Below are positions 1 through 7,808 of a stretch of DNA of 27,907 nucleotides, one piece after another. The DNA is from JAZNUH01 sp045592225. GTDB lineage: Bacteria > Bacillota > Clostridia > UMGS1883 > UMGS1540. The translations under genes were made by a program, and so were the position numbers. Positions within the stretch are counted from its first letter, which is position 1. Each line of letters opens with the position of its first letter. The stretch is from assembly GCA_045592225.1 (NCBI GenBank), contig JAZNUH010000116.1, forward strand, positions 1-27,907. Reading direction: 5' to 3'. Below the pieces are notes generated by a model, which was not told the DNA's origin, searched no databases, and saw nothing but the letters and a program-made list of their open reading frames with translations.

Positions 1-1510
1 ATGCATCAACATCGTACCAGGCGCCTGAACCCTGTTCCTTAAACAGCTTGGAGGTTGCCTTTATTGTGGCATCGTTGATAAGCTCTTTTCCGCAGTTTTC
101 ACAGTAGAAGATAGGAATGGGAACACCCCAGGTTCTCTGTCTGGAAATACACCAGTCACTTCTGTCCATAACCATTCCGGTTATTCTGTCTTCACCCCAG
201 CCGGGAATCCATTTAACCTTTTTAATTGCGTCCACAGCCGCATCCTTTATGCTGTCAACAGAAGCAAACCACTGATCTGTTGCTCTGAATACGATGGGCT
301 TATGGCATCTCCAGCAATGGGGATACTGATGTATAATTTCTTCGGAAGCGTAAAGTGCACCGATTTCTACAAGCTTATCAAGAATAGCCTTGTTTGCCTT
401 TTCGTAGAACAGGCCCTCAAATTCACCTGCCAGCTCGTTTAAATAACCCTTACTGTCAACAGGAACAATTATGGGTAGTTCTTTGTATTTTCCGCAGGCA
501 ACATAGTCCTCCGCACCGTGACCGGGAGCAGTATGAACGCAGCCTGTACCTGCTTCGAGTGTTACGTGGTCACCTGTAATAACAAGTGATGTTCTGTCAA
601 TAAAGGGGTGAGCACATTTGATAAGTTCAAGGTCACTACCGCGGCGCTTGCCTATAATTTCGTATTCTGTAATGCCGCCAACCTTCATAACATTTTCAAC
701 AAGCTCGGTAGCAATTACATAAATACCGTCGCCTGTCTTTACAAGGCTGTATTCAAAGTTTGGGTTTACTGCGATAGCAACGTTACCGGGAAGTGTCCAG
801 GTTGTTGTTGTCCAAATAACAAAGTAAACATTTTCAAGACCTTCAAAAACTCCGTTGTCTTCGCTTACCTTGAATTTAACATAGATAGAATTTGTCTTAT
901 CTTCTTCGTATTCGATTTCAGCTTCTGCAAGAGCTGTTTCACAGTCGGGGCACCAGTAAATAGGCTTAAGACCTTTATAGATATAACCTCTTTTTGCCAT
1001 CTCACCGAAGATTTCAACCTGCTTTGCTTCAAATTCAGGTGCAAGTGTAAGGTAAGAATTATCAAAATCACCAAGCACACCCAGACGCTTTATCTGGCTT
1101 TTCTGGTTTTCTACGTGTCCAAGAGCAAACTCCTTACAAACCTCGCGGAATTTGGATACAGCAACCTCGTGACGGTTGATGCCCAGCTTCTTTATAGCCT
1201 GAAGCTCAATGGGCAGTCCGTGTGTATCCCAGCCGTGAATATAAGGTGCTTTGTAGCCGCTTATATTCTTATATCTTGTAATAATATCCTTAAGAGTTTT
1301 GTTAAGGGCATGACCCATATGCATATCGCCGTTTGCATAGGGAGGTCCGTCATGCAGAATAAACAGGGGCTTACCCTCGTTTTTCTCCATAAGACCGCCA
1401 TACAGGTCCATTTCCTCAAGCTTTTTAAGCATTTCAGGTTCCCTTACAGGAAGGTTACCTCTCATAGGGAATTCTGTTTTTGGCAAATTAAGTGTTGCGC
1501 CGTAATCCAT
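1..1510 (-). CDS. ileS: Isoleucine-tRNA ligase (IleRS), 5' part; gene runs off the left edge
   Basis: Class I aminoacyl-tRNA synthetase that charges tRNA-Ile with isoleucine in the cytosol. About 503 N-terminal residues are present. The HIGH-type signature reads HMGH at residues 64-67, inside the conserved segment PPYANGDMHMGHALN. GWDTHGLPIE follows, and the CP1 editing domain shows TTTTWTLPGN and GTGCVHTAPGHG. The KMSKS loop and any C-terminal zinc site lie beyond the window. The start is ATG at 1510, only 6 nt after the divIVA stop, so ileS is the distal gene of the yggS-sepF-ylmH-divIVA run. There is no room for a T-box leader next to the gene, so any tRNA-responsive control would have to lie elsewhere in the operon. 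Identity is very secure. Confidence 0.97.
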   Translation of the reverse strand, partial: MDYGATLNLPKTEFPMRGNLPVREPEMLKKLEEMDLYGGLMEKNEGKPLFILHDGPPYANGDMHMGHALNKTLKDIITRYKNISGYKAPYIHGWDTHGLPIELQAIKKLGINRHEVAVSKFREVCKEFALGHVENQKSQIKRLGVLGDFDNSYLTLAPEFEAKQVEIFGEMAKRGYIYKGLKPIYWCPDCETALAEAEIEYEEDKTNSIYVKFKVSEDNGVFEGLENVYFVIWTTTTWTLPGNVAIAVNPNFEYSLVKTGDGIYVIATELVENVMKVGGITEYEIIGKRRGSDLELIKCAHPFIDRTSLVITGDHVTLEAGTGCVHTAPGHGAEDYVACGKYKELPIIVPVDSKGYLNELAGEFEGLFYEKANKAILDKLVEIGALYASEEIIHQYPHCWRCHKPIVFRATDQWFASVDSIKDAAVDAIKKVKWIPGWGEDRITGMVMDRSDWCISRQRTWGVPIPIFYCENCGKELINDATIKATSKLFKEQGSGAWYDVDA

Positions 1511-1516
1511 TGTTTC

Positions 1517-1996
1517 TCACTCCTCGTTATTGTTACGGAGAGGGTCTGTTGCCTCTTCCGCCATACTTTTAAGTATTTCTGCCTGCGCATTTAAAAGCGA
1601 AATATTTTTTGCCGCAAAAACAGAAATACTTTTCTTCATATCTTCTGCTTTTGCAATAAGGTCACGTATATCTCTTTCCGCATCCTTTTCTATTTCTTCC
1701 GCCTTTTTCTGCGCTGTGTTTATAATGATTTCTGCCTTTTCGTTTGCACTTTTTATAACTGTTTCACCTGTTGTCTGTGCTAAAACCAGGGCATTATTCA
1801 TAGAGTCCTCCATGCTCTTATATTTGGATACAAGCTCCTCCAGCATGGAAACTTTATCTTTTAATGATATGTTTTCTTTATAAAGCGTTTCATAATCCTT
1901 TTTAAGCAAAGAAAACACTTCGTCTACATTTCCCTTTCTGTAGCCGCCCATTTTGGTTTCAAATTCCATTCTTTCAAGTTCCAATGGTGTGTACAT
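1517..1996 (-). CDS. divIVA: DivIVA-family division-site/cell-pole scaffold protein
   Basis: 159-residue coiled-coil protein. DivIVA proteins bind negatively curved membrane at septa and poles and recruit division or wall-synthesis factors. The N-terminal part (1-60) has the DivIVA pattern (PLELERMEF, then GGYRKGNVDEVF, then a heptad-rich helix). Residues 60-150 are a long Lys/Glu/Ala-rich coiled coil. Aligned by eye with Bacillus subtilis DivIVA, the membrane-inserting Phe17 corresponds to Met16 and Arg18 to Gly17, so membrane contact may differ. The start is ATG with a strong GAGGAGGG ribosome binding site. It lies 15 nt after ylmH and 6 nt before ileS, the classical ylm-cluster position. 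The family is certain; orthology to a particular paralogue (DivIVA or GpsB-like) is inferred from position. Confidence 0.93.
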   Translation of the reverse strand: MYTPLELERMEFETKMGGYRKGNVDEVFSLLKKDYETLYKENISLKDKVSMLEELVSKYKSMEDSMNNALVLAQTTGETVIKSANEKAEIIINTAQKKAEEIEKDAERDIRDLIAKAEDMKKSISVFAAKNISLLNAQAEILKSMAEEATDPLRNNNEE

Positions 1997-2011
1997 GGCT
2001 GACCCTCCTCA

Positions 2012-2785
2012 TTAGTTATATTTAAGCAGCGTTATATGTTGTCTGCCTTTTTTACTTTGTCCGAAAATTTTAAGTTCGGCTTTGCCAAACCCGCGGGCAG
2101 ATATTTTGTCTCCGTCCGAAAGCGTGCGTGACGGGTGCGTGTCAGGTAAACCGTTAAGAATTACTCTGCCACCCGATACCAGTGCCACCGCTTCACTGCG
2201 GCTTACTCCCGCCATAAGAGCAACAACCGAATCAAGCCTTACCGAGGCTACCGTGCCGCGTATTTCCTTAAACTGTCTTTCTGGCGGTGCTATTGCTCCG
2301 CCTGTATATTCTTTGCAGTCTACGGCATATTTACCCACACGGCAAAGCTCCATAGTAAGATATGTGGCTATACTGCTCTCTGCCATAATCATAAAGTTAC
2401 CGGTGCGAAAAATATCTCCCACCGTTTCTCTCTTTATACCGAGCGACATAATTGCGCCCAGAATATCTCTGTGCCCTATATTGTCAATATCCCTTCCGGT
2501 AATTTCAAGCGGCACTATAGGATAAACAGGCTCCTCACCCTCGTATGCACCAAAACAAAGCATTTGCCGTTCCGCGCCCTCGTATCCGCCAAAAGACGAA
2601 AACAAAGTGCCGGATTTTTTTAGTATGGCAAATACAGCCTCCTGTATACGGGTGCCGAGAAAAGGGGTAAATCTTACCATGCCGTGCTTTTGTGCAAGGT
2701 TTATGGTATCGGCAATGCGGGACAGCAAAAGCCTGTCCTCATCATTTTGCGCCGCCTTTAAGAGTTTTTCTCTTAATAGTTCCAC
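2012..2785 (-). CDS. ylmH: YlmH-like S4-domain RNA-binding protein
   Basis: 257-residue protein. The N-terminal two thirds matches the YlmH family body (GMVRFTPFLGTRIQEAV, GYEGAERQMLCFGAYEG). Residues about 181-240 form an S4 RNA-binding domain (RLDSVVALMAGVSRSEA, then VSGGRVILNG). YlmH homologues act in ribosome-associated quality control by binding the large ribosomal subunit, and the gene sits in the division cluster of Gram-positive bacteria. The start is GTG at 2785, 13 nt inside the sepF 3' end. This implies translational coupling. The ribosome binding site AAGGG sits in a small palindrome (GGGAA-TG-TTCCC) just before the GTG, which could be opened by ribosomes finishing sepF (inference). 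Confidence 0.92.
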   Translation of the reverse strand: MELLREKLLKAAQNDEDRLLLSRIADTINLAQKHGMVRFTPFLGTRIQEAVFAILKKSGTLFSSFGGYEGAERQMLCFGAYEGEEPVYPIVPLEITGRDIDNIGHRDILGAIMSLGIKRETVGDIFRTGNFMIMAESSIATYLTMELCRVGKYAVDCKEYTGGAIAPPERQFKEIRGTVASVRLDSVVALMAGVSRSEAVALVSGGRVILNGLPDTHPSRTLSDGDKISARGFGKAELKIFGQSKKGRQHITLLKYN

Positions 2786-3219
2786 GGGAACATTCCCTTT
2801 TTAAGCTCGTCCTTGATGTCGCTTGCAATACTTACATTGTAAGGTGCAATAAGGAAAATACCGCTGGATACCTTCTGAATTTCGCCTTCAAGAGCGTAAA
2901 CAACACCGCTTACAAAATCCAGAACCTTGATAGCGTCTTCTTTGCCCATATCTTCAAGATTAATAACAACAGCCTTTTTGGACTTTAATCTGTTAGCTAT
3001 TTCGCGTGCATCTTCATAAGCCTTGGGCTGTACAACAGCAACCTCAAGTTGTGTTGTTGCAGGAATGTTAACAACTCTGTCAGAGGGTGCTTTTTTCACA
3101 GTGCTGAAAAATTCATTTTTGGAAGGCTTTGCAACTTCCTCTGTGCTTTCTTCAAATTCGTCAAAATCCTCTTCGGGTCCGAAAATCATTTCTCCCAGTT
3201 TTCCAAACAGTTTAGCCAT
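2773..3219 (-). CDS. sepF: SepF-family cell division protein (FtsZ partner)
   Basis: 148-residue cytosolic protein. SepF polymerises into rings, binds the FtsZ C-terminus and anchors the Z-ring to the membrane in Gram-positive bacteria. An N-terminal amphipathic segment (MAKLFGKLGEMIFG) fits the membrane-binding helix. An acidic linker rich in Glu and Asp follows (about 16-28). The globular SepF domain fills about 60-140 (VVQPKAYEDAREIANRLKSKK, then VINLEDM, then FVSGVVYALEG). The length is normal for the family. The start ATG has a GGAGGAG ribosome binding site and lies 18 nt after yggS. The 3' end overlaps ylmH by 13 nt. Confidence 0.95.
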   Translation of the reverse strand: MAKLFGKLGEMIFGPEEDFDEFEESTEEVAKPSKNEFFSTVKKAPSDRVVNIPATTQLEVAVVQPKAYEDAREIANRLKSKKAVVINLEDMGKEDAIKVLDFVSGVVYALEGEIQKVSSGIFLIAPYNVSIASDIKDELKKGMFPWNY

Positions 3220-3237
3220 ATGTATTCTCCTCCAAAA

Positions 3238-3924
3238 TTAATAATTACGTCTGCCGAAAATGGCGCTTCCTATTCTCACCACATTTGATCCTTCGCGTAT
3301 GGCAAGCTCGTAATCTCCGCTCATTCCCATTGACAAATATTTCATACTACTATTATTATATTTTTTTTGCCCGATGTCAAGGAATAATTTATTTAATTCT
3401 CTAAAAACACGGGTTACTTCCGCTTCATCCGGTGTGTTGGGACCTATCGTCATAAGTCCTTCTATTTTTACATTCTTTCTGTTTTCATTATTGTCAAGTA
3501 TCTGCCATATTTCGTCAGGCTCTATACCGAATTTTGATTCCTCCCCTGCCTGATTTATTTCAATCAGCACACGGGCACAAATTCCCTTTTTCTCTGCACA
3601 TCTGTCAATTTCATCAAGAAGTCTTTCGCTTTCAACCGAGTGGATAAGCTGTGCCTTGTCAATAATGTATTTAACCTTGTTGGTCTGCAGATGACCTATA
3701 AAATGCCAGGTTGCATCGTCGGTTACCTTATCATATTTATCGGTAAGCTCCTGAACCCTGTTTTCTCCTATGTGGGTTACTCCCAGAGAAACCGCCTCGT
3801 TAATCCTGTCTGCGTCCACGGTTTTTGTTGCCGCCAGAAGTATAATATCTTCGCCGCGTCTTCCCGATGCCTCTGCTGCACGGTTTATTTTTTCGCGTAT
3901 TATGTCAAGATTTTCTTTTATCAT
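3238..3924 (-). CDS. yggS: YggS/PROSC-family pyridoxal-phosphate homeostasis protein (YlmE)
   Basis: About 228 residues, single-domain alanine-racemase-like barrel that binds pyridoxal 5'-phosphate and buffers its level. The PLP lysine lies in LLAATKTV (Lys34 from the chosen start). Other family signatures are HIGENRVQE, WHFIGHLQTNK, SKFG, GLMTIGP, LSMGMSGDYELAI and VRIGSAIFG. An in-frame GTG exists at 3933, but it is part of the ribosome binding site (AGAGGTGA) that serves the ATG at 3924 with 5-nt spacing, so I chose 3924. It is the first gene of the ylm-type cluster (yggS, sepF, ylmH, divIVA, ileS) and lies 28 nt downstream of the HlyD-like gene. Confidence 0.95.
   Translation of the reverse strand: MIKENLDIIREKINRAAEASGRRGEDIILLAATKTVDADRINEAVSLGVTHIGENRVQELTDKYDKVTDDATWHFIGHLQTNKVKYIIDKAQLIHSVESERLLDEIDRCAEKKGICARVLIEINQAGEESKFGIEPDEIWQILDNNENRKNVKIEGLMTIGPNTPDEAEVTRVFRELNKLFLDIGQKKYNNSSMKYLSMGMSGDYELAIREGSNVVRIGSAIFGRRNY
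3352..3380 (-). promoter_or_regulatory. Possible internal sigma-A promoter in yggS, upstream of sepF
   Basis: On the minus strand TTGACA (3380-3375), a 17-bp spacer and AATAAT (3357-3352) match the sigma-A consensus at 11 of 12 positions. The site lies inside the yggS coding region, about 130 nt before the sepF start, so it could give the division genes and ileS an extra promoter. It falls in LDIGQKKYNNSS codons and may be chance. Confidence 0.35.
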
Positions 3925-3952
3925 CCAAATCACCTCTGTCCAAAATCAAGGT

Positions 3953-5098
3953 CTACGGGTTTAGTATTACATTGTCATATATAAGCAGCTCGTTATCTTC
4001 ACTTCTCATCTTGCTTACAATAATTGTATCATTATCCCTGTAAATAACCTTTACCTTCCGGAAGTCAAAGTTTACACCGTTGCGGACGTAAACACCTTCT
4101 ACTCCCTCTTCCTCTGCCAGAGCCGAGGCGGGAAGTATAAACCCTTCATAGCTGCTCTTTATAATATCAAACGAAACCTCTCTTGCTGAAAGCAGCTCCT
4201 CTGCCATTTTGTTGCAGGAGAACACCACAACCTTTTTCCCGTCCTCCTCTTCGGATATGTGATACACATCCGCCTTTACCGACTCGGACGAAAAACCTGC
4301 AAAACGCAGTCTGACTGTGTCACCCTGGTTAAGCTCACCGATTTTTTCGGTTTCCACAACTGCACCTATATAAAATACAAAGTTATCGGTTATTTTGCAT
4401 TCCCCTTCAGCTGATTCCTGTTTTTCACCTTCAATATTCAAAAGCTTATTTACAGTGAGCTCAGATATATTGCCGGGCTTCAGTATATTTTCATACCCGT
4501 CACTCTGCAAAAACAGCACGCCCGCCGCCGGAGCATATACCGAAGCTCCGCTACTGCCTATTTTACTCTCCAGCTCCGTCTTTTTTGCATACAGCCTGTC
4601 CAGTGTGTTTTCGCTTTCCTTCTCTTGTCCCGGTGTGCGGTCACGAAGCAGAAGTATTTCATTTTTCACTCTGTCGGCACTTACAAAATCCTTTTGCGAT
4701 ATATAATAGGTCAGTTCTCTTGTCTTTTCCTTTATTTGTTCACCCAGCAGTGCAGGGTCGTTGCTTGCATTGGTTATTCCACCGTCGCGCAAAAGCTTTA
4801 TCTGCTCCTCCACCGTTGCAAGCTCTGTCAAAAGACTGTCATCGGTGCCGGCACCCACATAGGTTGCAATACGCGCTCCCTTTGATACTCTTTCGCCATC
4901 GCTGTAATAAAAGCGCTTGTCCCCGTCGGATTTCATAAGAATTTCGTTTTTTATCATATACCCTTCCGCAGAAACCGAATCCTCACGGGCACCGTAAACC
5001 GCATACTGCATATCGTTTTTGCTGGACATAAAAATAATCAGATTAACAATCAGAAAGCAGGCAACTACTGCAATCAGAATTTTAAAAACTTTATTCAC
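3953..5098 (-). CDS. HlyD/RND-adaptor-like single-pass membrane protein
   Basis: 381 residues from the GTG at 5098. One N-terminal membrane segment (residues about 5-25, FKILIAVVACFLIVNLIIFM) is followed by an extracytoplasmic part. That part holds a lipoyl/barrel-sandwich half, a coiled-coil hairpin (about 90-180, Glu/Lys-rich) and a second half (GASVYAPAAGVLFL, then beta-barrel segments). This is the HlyD / membrane-fusion-protein layout. There is no transporter gene next to it, so its partner is unknown. It precedes yggS-sepF, so a role in envelope or division is possible but inferred only from position. An in-frame upstream ATG at 5155 would lie 65 nt inside miaA. The GTG has an AAGGAG ribosome binding site 8 nt upstream and overlaps the miaA stop by 8 nt, so it is preferred. 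Confidence 0.8.
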   Translation of the reverse strand: MNKVFKILIAVVACFLIVNLIIFMSSKNDMQYAVYGAREDSVSAEGYMIKNEILMKSDGDKRFYYSDGERVSKGARIATYVGAGTDDSLLTELATVEEQIKLLRDGGITNASNDPALLGEQIKEKTRELTYYISQKDFVSADRVKNEILLLRDRTPGQEKESENTLDRLYAKKTELESKIGSSGASVYAPAAGVLFLQSDGYENILKPGNISELTVNKLLNIEGEKQESAEGECKITDNFVFYIGAVVETEKIGELNQGDTVRLRFAGFSSESVKADVYHISEEEDGKKVVVFSCNKMAEELLSAREVSFDIIKSSYEGFILPASALAEEEGVEGVYVRNGVNFDFRKVKVIYRDNDTIIVSKMRSEDNELLIYDNVILNP

Positions 5099-5999
5099 GG
5101 TTAAACTCCTTTTGCACAATGTATGCAAGCTCTTCCGGCGGTTTTGTGGCATCAAGCCACGTTATACTGCCGTTTCTTGAAAACCACGTCATTTGCCTTT
5201 TTGCAAGGTGACGAGTTTCTTTTTTCAGGATAGAAATGGCCTCTTCCTTTGTTGCAAGACCATTTAAATAATAAAGAATTTCTTTATACCCTACCCCCTG
5301 CAGGCTTGTCCCTTTAATGTCCAGAGAGGCAACCTCTTCAATCAGCCCCTTTTCCACCATTATGTCTACCCGCATATTTATTCTATTATACAAAATTTTT
5401 CGGTCCATGTAAAGACCAAAGCTTAAACAGTCGTATATTTTTTCGGTATTTTTTGATTTTTTATCCTGTTCTGTCTTGGTTATTCCCGTCGCTTTAAAAA
5501 TTTCAAGTGCACGCACTACTCTCTTAAGGTCATTCGGATGCAGTTTTTCTGCTGCTTCCGGGTCAACTTCTTTAAGAACTTCGTACATTTTTTCTTTACC
5601 CACGCGCTCCGCCTCTGCCATAAGTTCTTCTCTTATGCGGGAGTCAAATGAATCCTGTGACAGCGAAATGTTATTTACTATCGTATCCATATAAAGACCT
5701 GTTCCGCCTGCCAGAATAGCCACCTTACCTCTTTGTCCAATATCTTTTATAATCCTGTGAGCCTCAGCAGCAAACTTTTCAAGAGAATAATTTTCGTCAG
5801 GGTCTGCCACATCTATCATGTGATGCACAACCCCTTCCATTTCCTCTGCATCAGGTTTTGCTGTTCCTATATTCATTCCTCTGTAAATCTGCATAGAATC
5901 AACCGACACAACCTCTCCGTCTATAAGCTGTGCCAGTTTTACCGCCATTGCAGTTTTTCCTGATGCAGTTGGGCCTACTATACTTATTATGCGCTGCAT
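5091..5999 (-). CDS. miaA: tRNA dimethylallyltransferase MiaA
   Basis: 302-residue enzyme that transfers a dimethylallyl group to N6 of A37 in tRNAs reading UNN codons. It has the P-loop GPTASGKT (9-16), the DSMQIYRGMNIGTAKP block, GGTGLY, the catalytic-region signature HPNDLKRVVRALEI, and the C-terminal GYKEIL and TRHLAKRQMTWFSRN motifs. The length is typical. The ATG follows the mutL stop directly (TAAATG), and its AGAGGA ribosome binding site lies in the mutL end. mutS-mutL-miaA is a common bacterial arrangement. The isoprenoid donor would come from the IspDF pathway encoded elsewhere in this window. Confidence 0.97.
   Translation of the reverse strand: MQRIISIVGPTASGKTAMAVKLAQLIDGEVVSVDSMQIYRGMNIGTAKPDAEEMEGVVHHMIDVADPDENYSLEKFAAEAHRIIKDIGQRGKVAILAGGTGLYMDTIVNNISLSQDSFDSRIREELMAEAERVGKEKMYEVLKEVDPEAAEKLHPNDLKRVVRALEIFKATGITKTEQDKKSKNTEKIYDCLSFGLYMDRKILYNRINMRVDIMVEKGLIEEVASLDIKGTSLQGVGYKEILYYLNGLATKEEAISILKKETRHLAKRQMTWFSRNGSITWLDATKPPEELAYIVQKEFNRE
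5385..5413 (-). promoter_or_regulatory. Possible internal sigma-A promoter in miaA
   Basis: TTTACA (5413-5408), a 17-bp spacer and TATAAT (5390-5385) on the minus strand match consensus at 11 of 12 positions. The site is inside miaA, about 290 nt before the HlyD-like gene. It could drive the HlyD-like gene and the ylm cluster apart from mutSL. It lies in coding sequence (around MDRKILYNR), so chance is a real alternative. Confidence 0.3.
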
Positions 6000-7808
6000 T
6001 TAAATAATCCTCTTAAACTGTTTTTCTATCTGGTTTTTTGTAAGTCGCAGTATTACAGGACGTCCGTGAGGACAGGTGGGCTGCCCTTCTATTCTCAGCA
6101 CCTCTTTAACAAGGTTCTCGCTTTCCCTTTCGGATAACTGTTTACCTGCCTTCATTGCCGCTCTGCACGCTACTCTGTACAAAGCATATTGCTGCGCTAC
6201 CGTTCTTACATCTTTTTTGGAATTGGCAAATGCATCCACAATTTCCAAAAGAGCATCTGCTGCATCCACCGCCGAAAGGGTAGATGGTACCGCGCTTATG
6301 CGCACGGTATTGTCACCGAACAGGTCGGCATCAAAGCCCATCTGTGCAAGAAAATCGCTGTTTTCTTCTATAAGTGCCGCTTCGGCACCGCTTACACTCT
6401 TTGTAACAGGCAACATAAGAAGCTGACTGTCTGCCCTGTGCTCTGTAACCTCTTTTAAAAGCCTGTCATATATTAGTCTTTCATGTGCTGCATGCTGGTC
6501 AATAAGCATCATTTCTTCGCCTGACTGTATAATGATATAGGTGTCAAACACCTGCCCTATTACCCTGAAATCGGGCACATTCTCTTTCACATCTTCGGGC
6601 TCATCCTGTACCGGCTGTACCGGCTTTACTCTGTACGCCGGCTCTTCCGCCTCTTCTGCCACAAAGGTTACCGGCTTTATTTCCTCTTTAAAATCCGAGT
6701 ATGAAAAGTTTATCTGTTTTGGCGGCTGAGTGTATATTGGCTTAAACACAGGCTCTTCCCTTACAGGCTGTGTTGTCTCTGCCACTTCCGGCTTTTTCGG
6801 AATGTCAAATCCCCTGCTGTTTTCAAGATTGTAAAGTGCGTTTTTAACCGCCCAGTATATTGCATCATACACAGGCTTGTCATTAGCAAATTTAATCTCC
6901 GCCTTTGACGGATGCACATTTACATCGCAAAGTGCGGGGTTCATTTCAATATTTAAAACCGCTACCGGGAATCTTCCCACCATAATCTGATTTTTGTAGC
7001 TTTCGGTAAGCGCAAAGTAAAAGCTTTTGTTTATTACGCATCTGCCATTTACAAAAAAGGTCTGAAAGCTTCTGTTGGGGCGGGACAGTTCGCTCTTACC
7101 TATAAGTCCGTAAACCTTTACTCCCTCGTCCTCATATTCCGCCTCAATCATTGCGGCGGCAATATCCTTGCCGTAAATTGCATATACTGCATTTTTTAGA
7201 TTTGCATCACCGGGAGTAAAGAATATTTCCTTTCCGTTGTTTATATATCTGAATGAAATTTCGGGGCTGCCCAGGGCAGTTTTGCGAAGCAAATCTTCTA
7301 TATAACCTGCTTCGGTGGCATCCTTCTTCAAAAATTTCATACGTGCGGGAGTGTTAAAAAACAAATCCTTTACAGTAACCGTTGTTCCCACGGGACAACC
7401 TGCAGGTGAAATATAAAGCTCGCCACCGCCCGACTGTTCTGCGTGAACACCCTCTTCACCTTCACGCCTTGTCAGTATGCTCATATTTGATACAGCGGCT
7501 ATACTGTGTAAAGCCTCACCACGGAAACCAAGAGAATAAATAGCTTCAAGATCCTCCGCCGTTGAAACCTTGCTTGTAGCATGTCTTAAAAAGGCATTTG
7601 GTACATCATCTGCACTCATACCCTCGCCGTTATCGGTAACACGCATATATGAAACACCGCCGTTTTTAATTTCAACGGTTATGCTTTTTGCACCTGCGTC
7701 TATTGAATTTTCAACAAGCTCCTTTATTACTGATGAGGGGCGTTCAACCACTTCTCCTGCCGCAATAAGGGCAGCCACATCAGCAGATAAAACCTTGATT
7801 TTTCCCAT
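6000..7808 (-). CDS. mutL: DNA mismatch repair endonuclease MutL
   Basis: 602 residues. The N-terminal GHKL ATPase shows catalytic Glu30 and Asn34 (KELVENSIDAGA), DNGEGM (59-64) and GFRGEAL (94-100). A proline/glutamate-rich linker spans about 335-410. The C-terminal dimerisation/endonuclease domain has DQHA (437-440) with Glu443, ACR (547-549) and CPHGRP (579-584), so this is the nicking type of MutL expected in bacteria without MutH. The last acidic position of the DQHA-X2-E-X4-E motif is Asp448 instead of Glu, a conservative change. The ATG overlaps the mutS stop by 1 nt (TAATG) and has an AAAGGAG ribosome binding site. Confidence 0.98.
   Translation of the reverse strand: MGKIKVLSADVAALIAAGEVVERPSSVIKELVENSIDAGAKSITVEIKNGGVSYMRVTDNGEGMSADDVPNAFLRHATSKVSTAEDLEAIYSLGFRGEALHSIAAVSNMSILTRREGEEGVHAEQSGGGELYISPAGCPVGTTVTVKDLFFNTPARMKFLKKDATEAGYIEDLLRKTALGSPEISFRYINNGKEIFFTPGDANLKNAVYAIYGKDIAAAMIEAEYEDEGVKVYGLIGKSELSRPNRSFQTFFVNGRCVINKSFYFALTESYKNQIMVGRFPVAVLNIEMNPALCDVNVHPSKAEIKFANDKPVYDAIYWAVKNALYNLENSRGFDIPKKPEVAETTQPVREEPVFKPIYTQPPKQINFSYSDFKEEIKPVTFVAEEAEEPAYRVKPVQPVQDEPEDVKENVPDFRVIGQVFDTYIIIQSGEEMMLIDQHAAHERLIYDRLLKEVTEHRADSQLLMLPVTKSVSGAEAALIEENSDFLAQMGFDADLFGDNTVRISAVPSTLSAVDAADALLEIVDAFANSKKDVRTVAQQYALYRVACRAAMKAGKQLSERESENLVKEVLRIEGQPTCPHGRPVILRLTKNQIEKQFKRII

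Noticed and set aside
1497..1520. T-box riboswitch before ileS, or before thrC (20612-20678)
   Set aside because: The divIVA-ileS gap is 6 nt and the thrC leader is under 70 nt with a plain terminator; neither can hold a T-box.
608..1594. 328-codon open frame on the plus strand
   Set aside because: It is antisense to ileS and the end of divIVA, both clearly real. Its translation is Cys/Phe-rich and matches no family.
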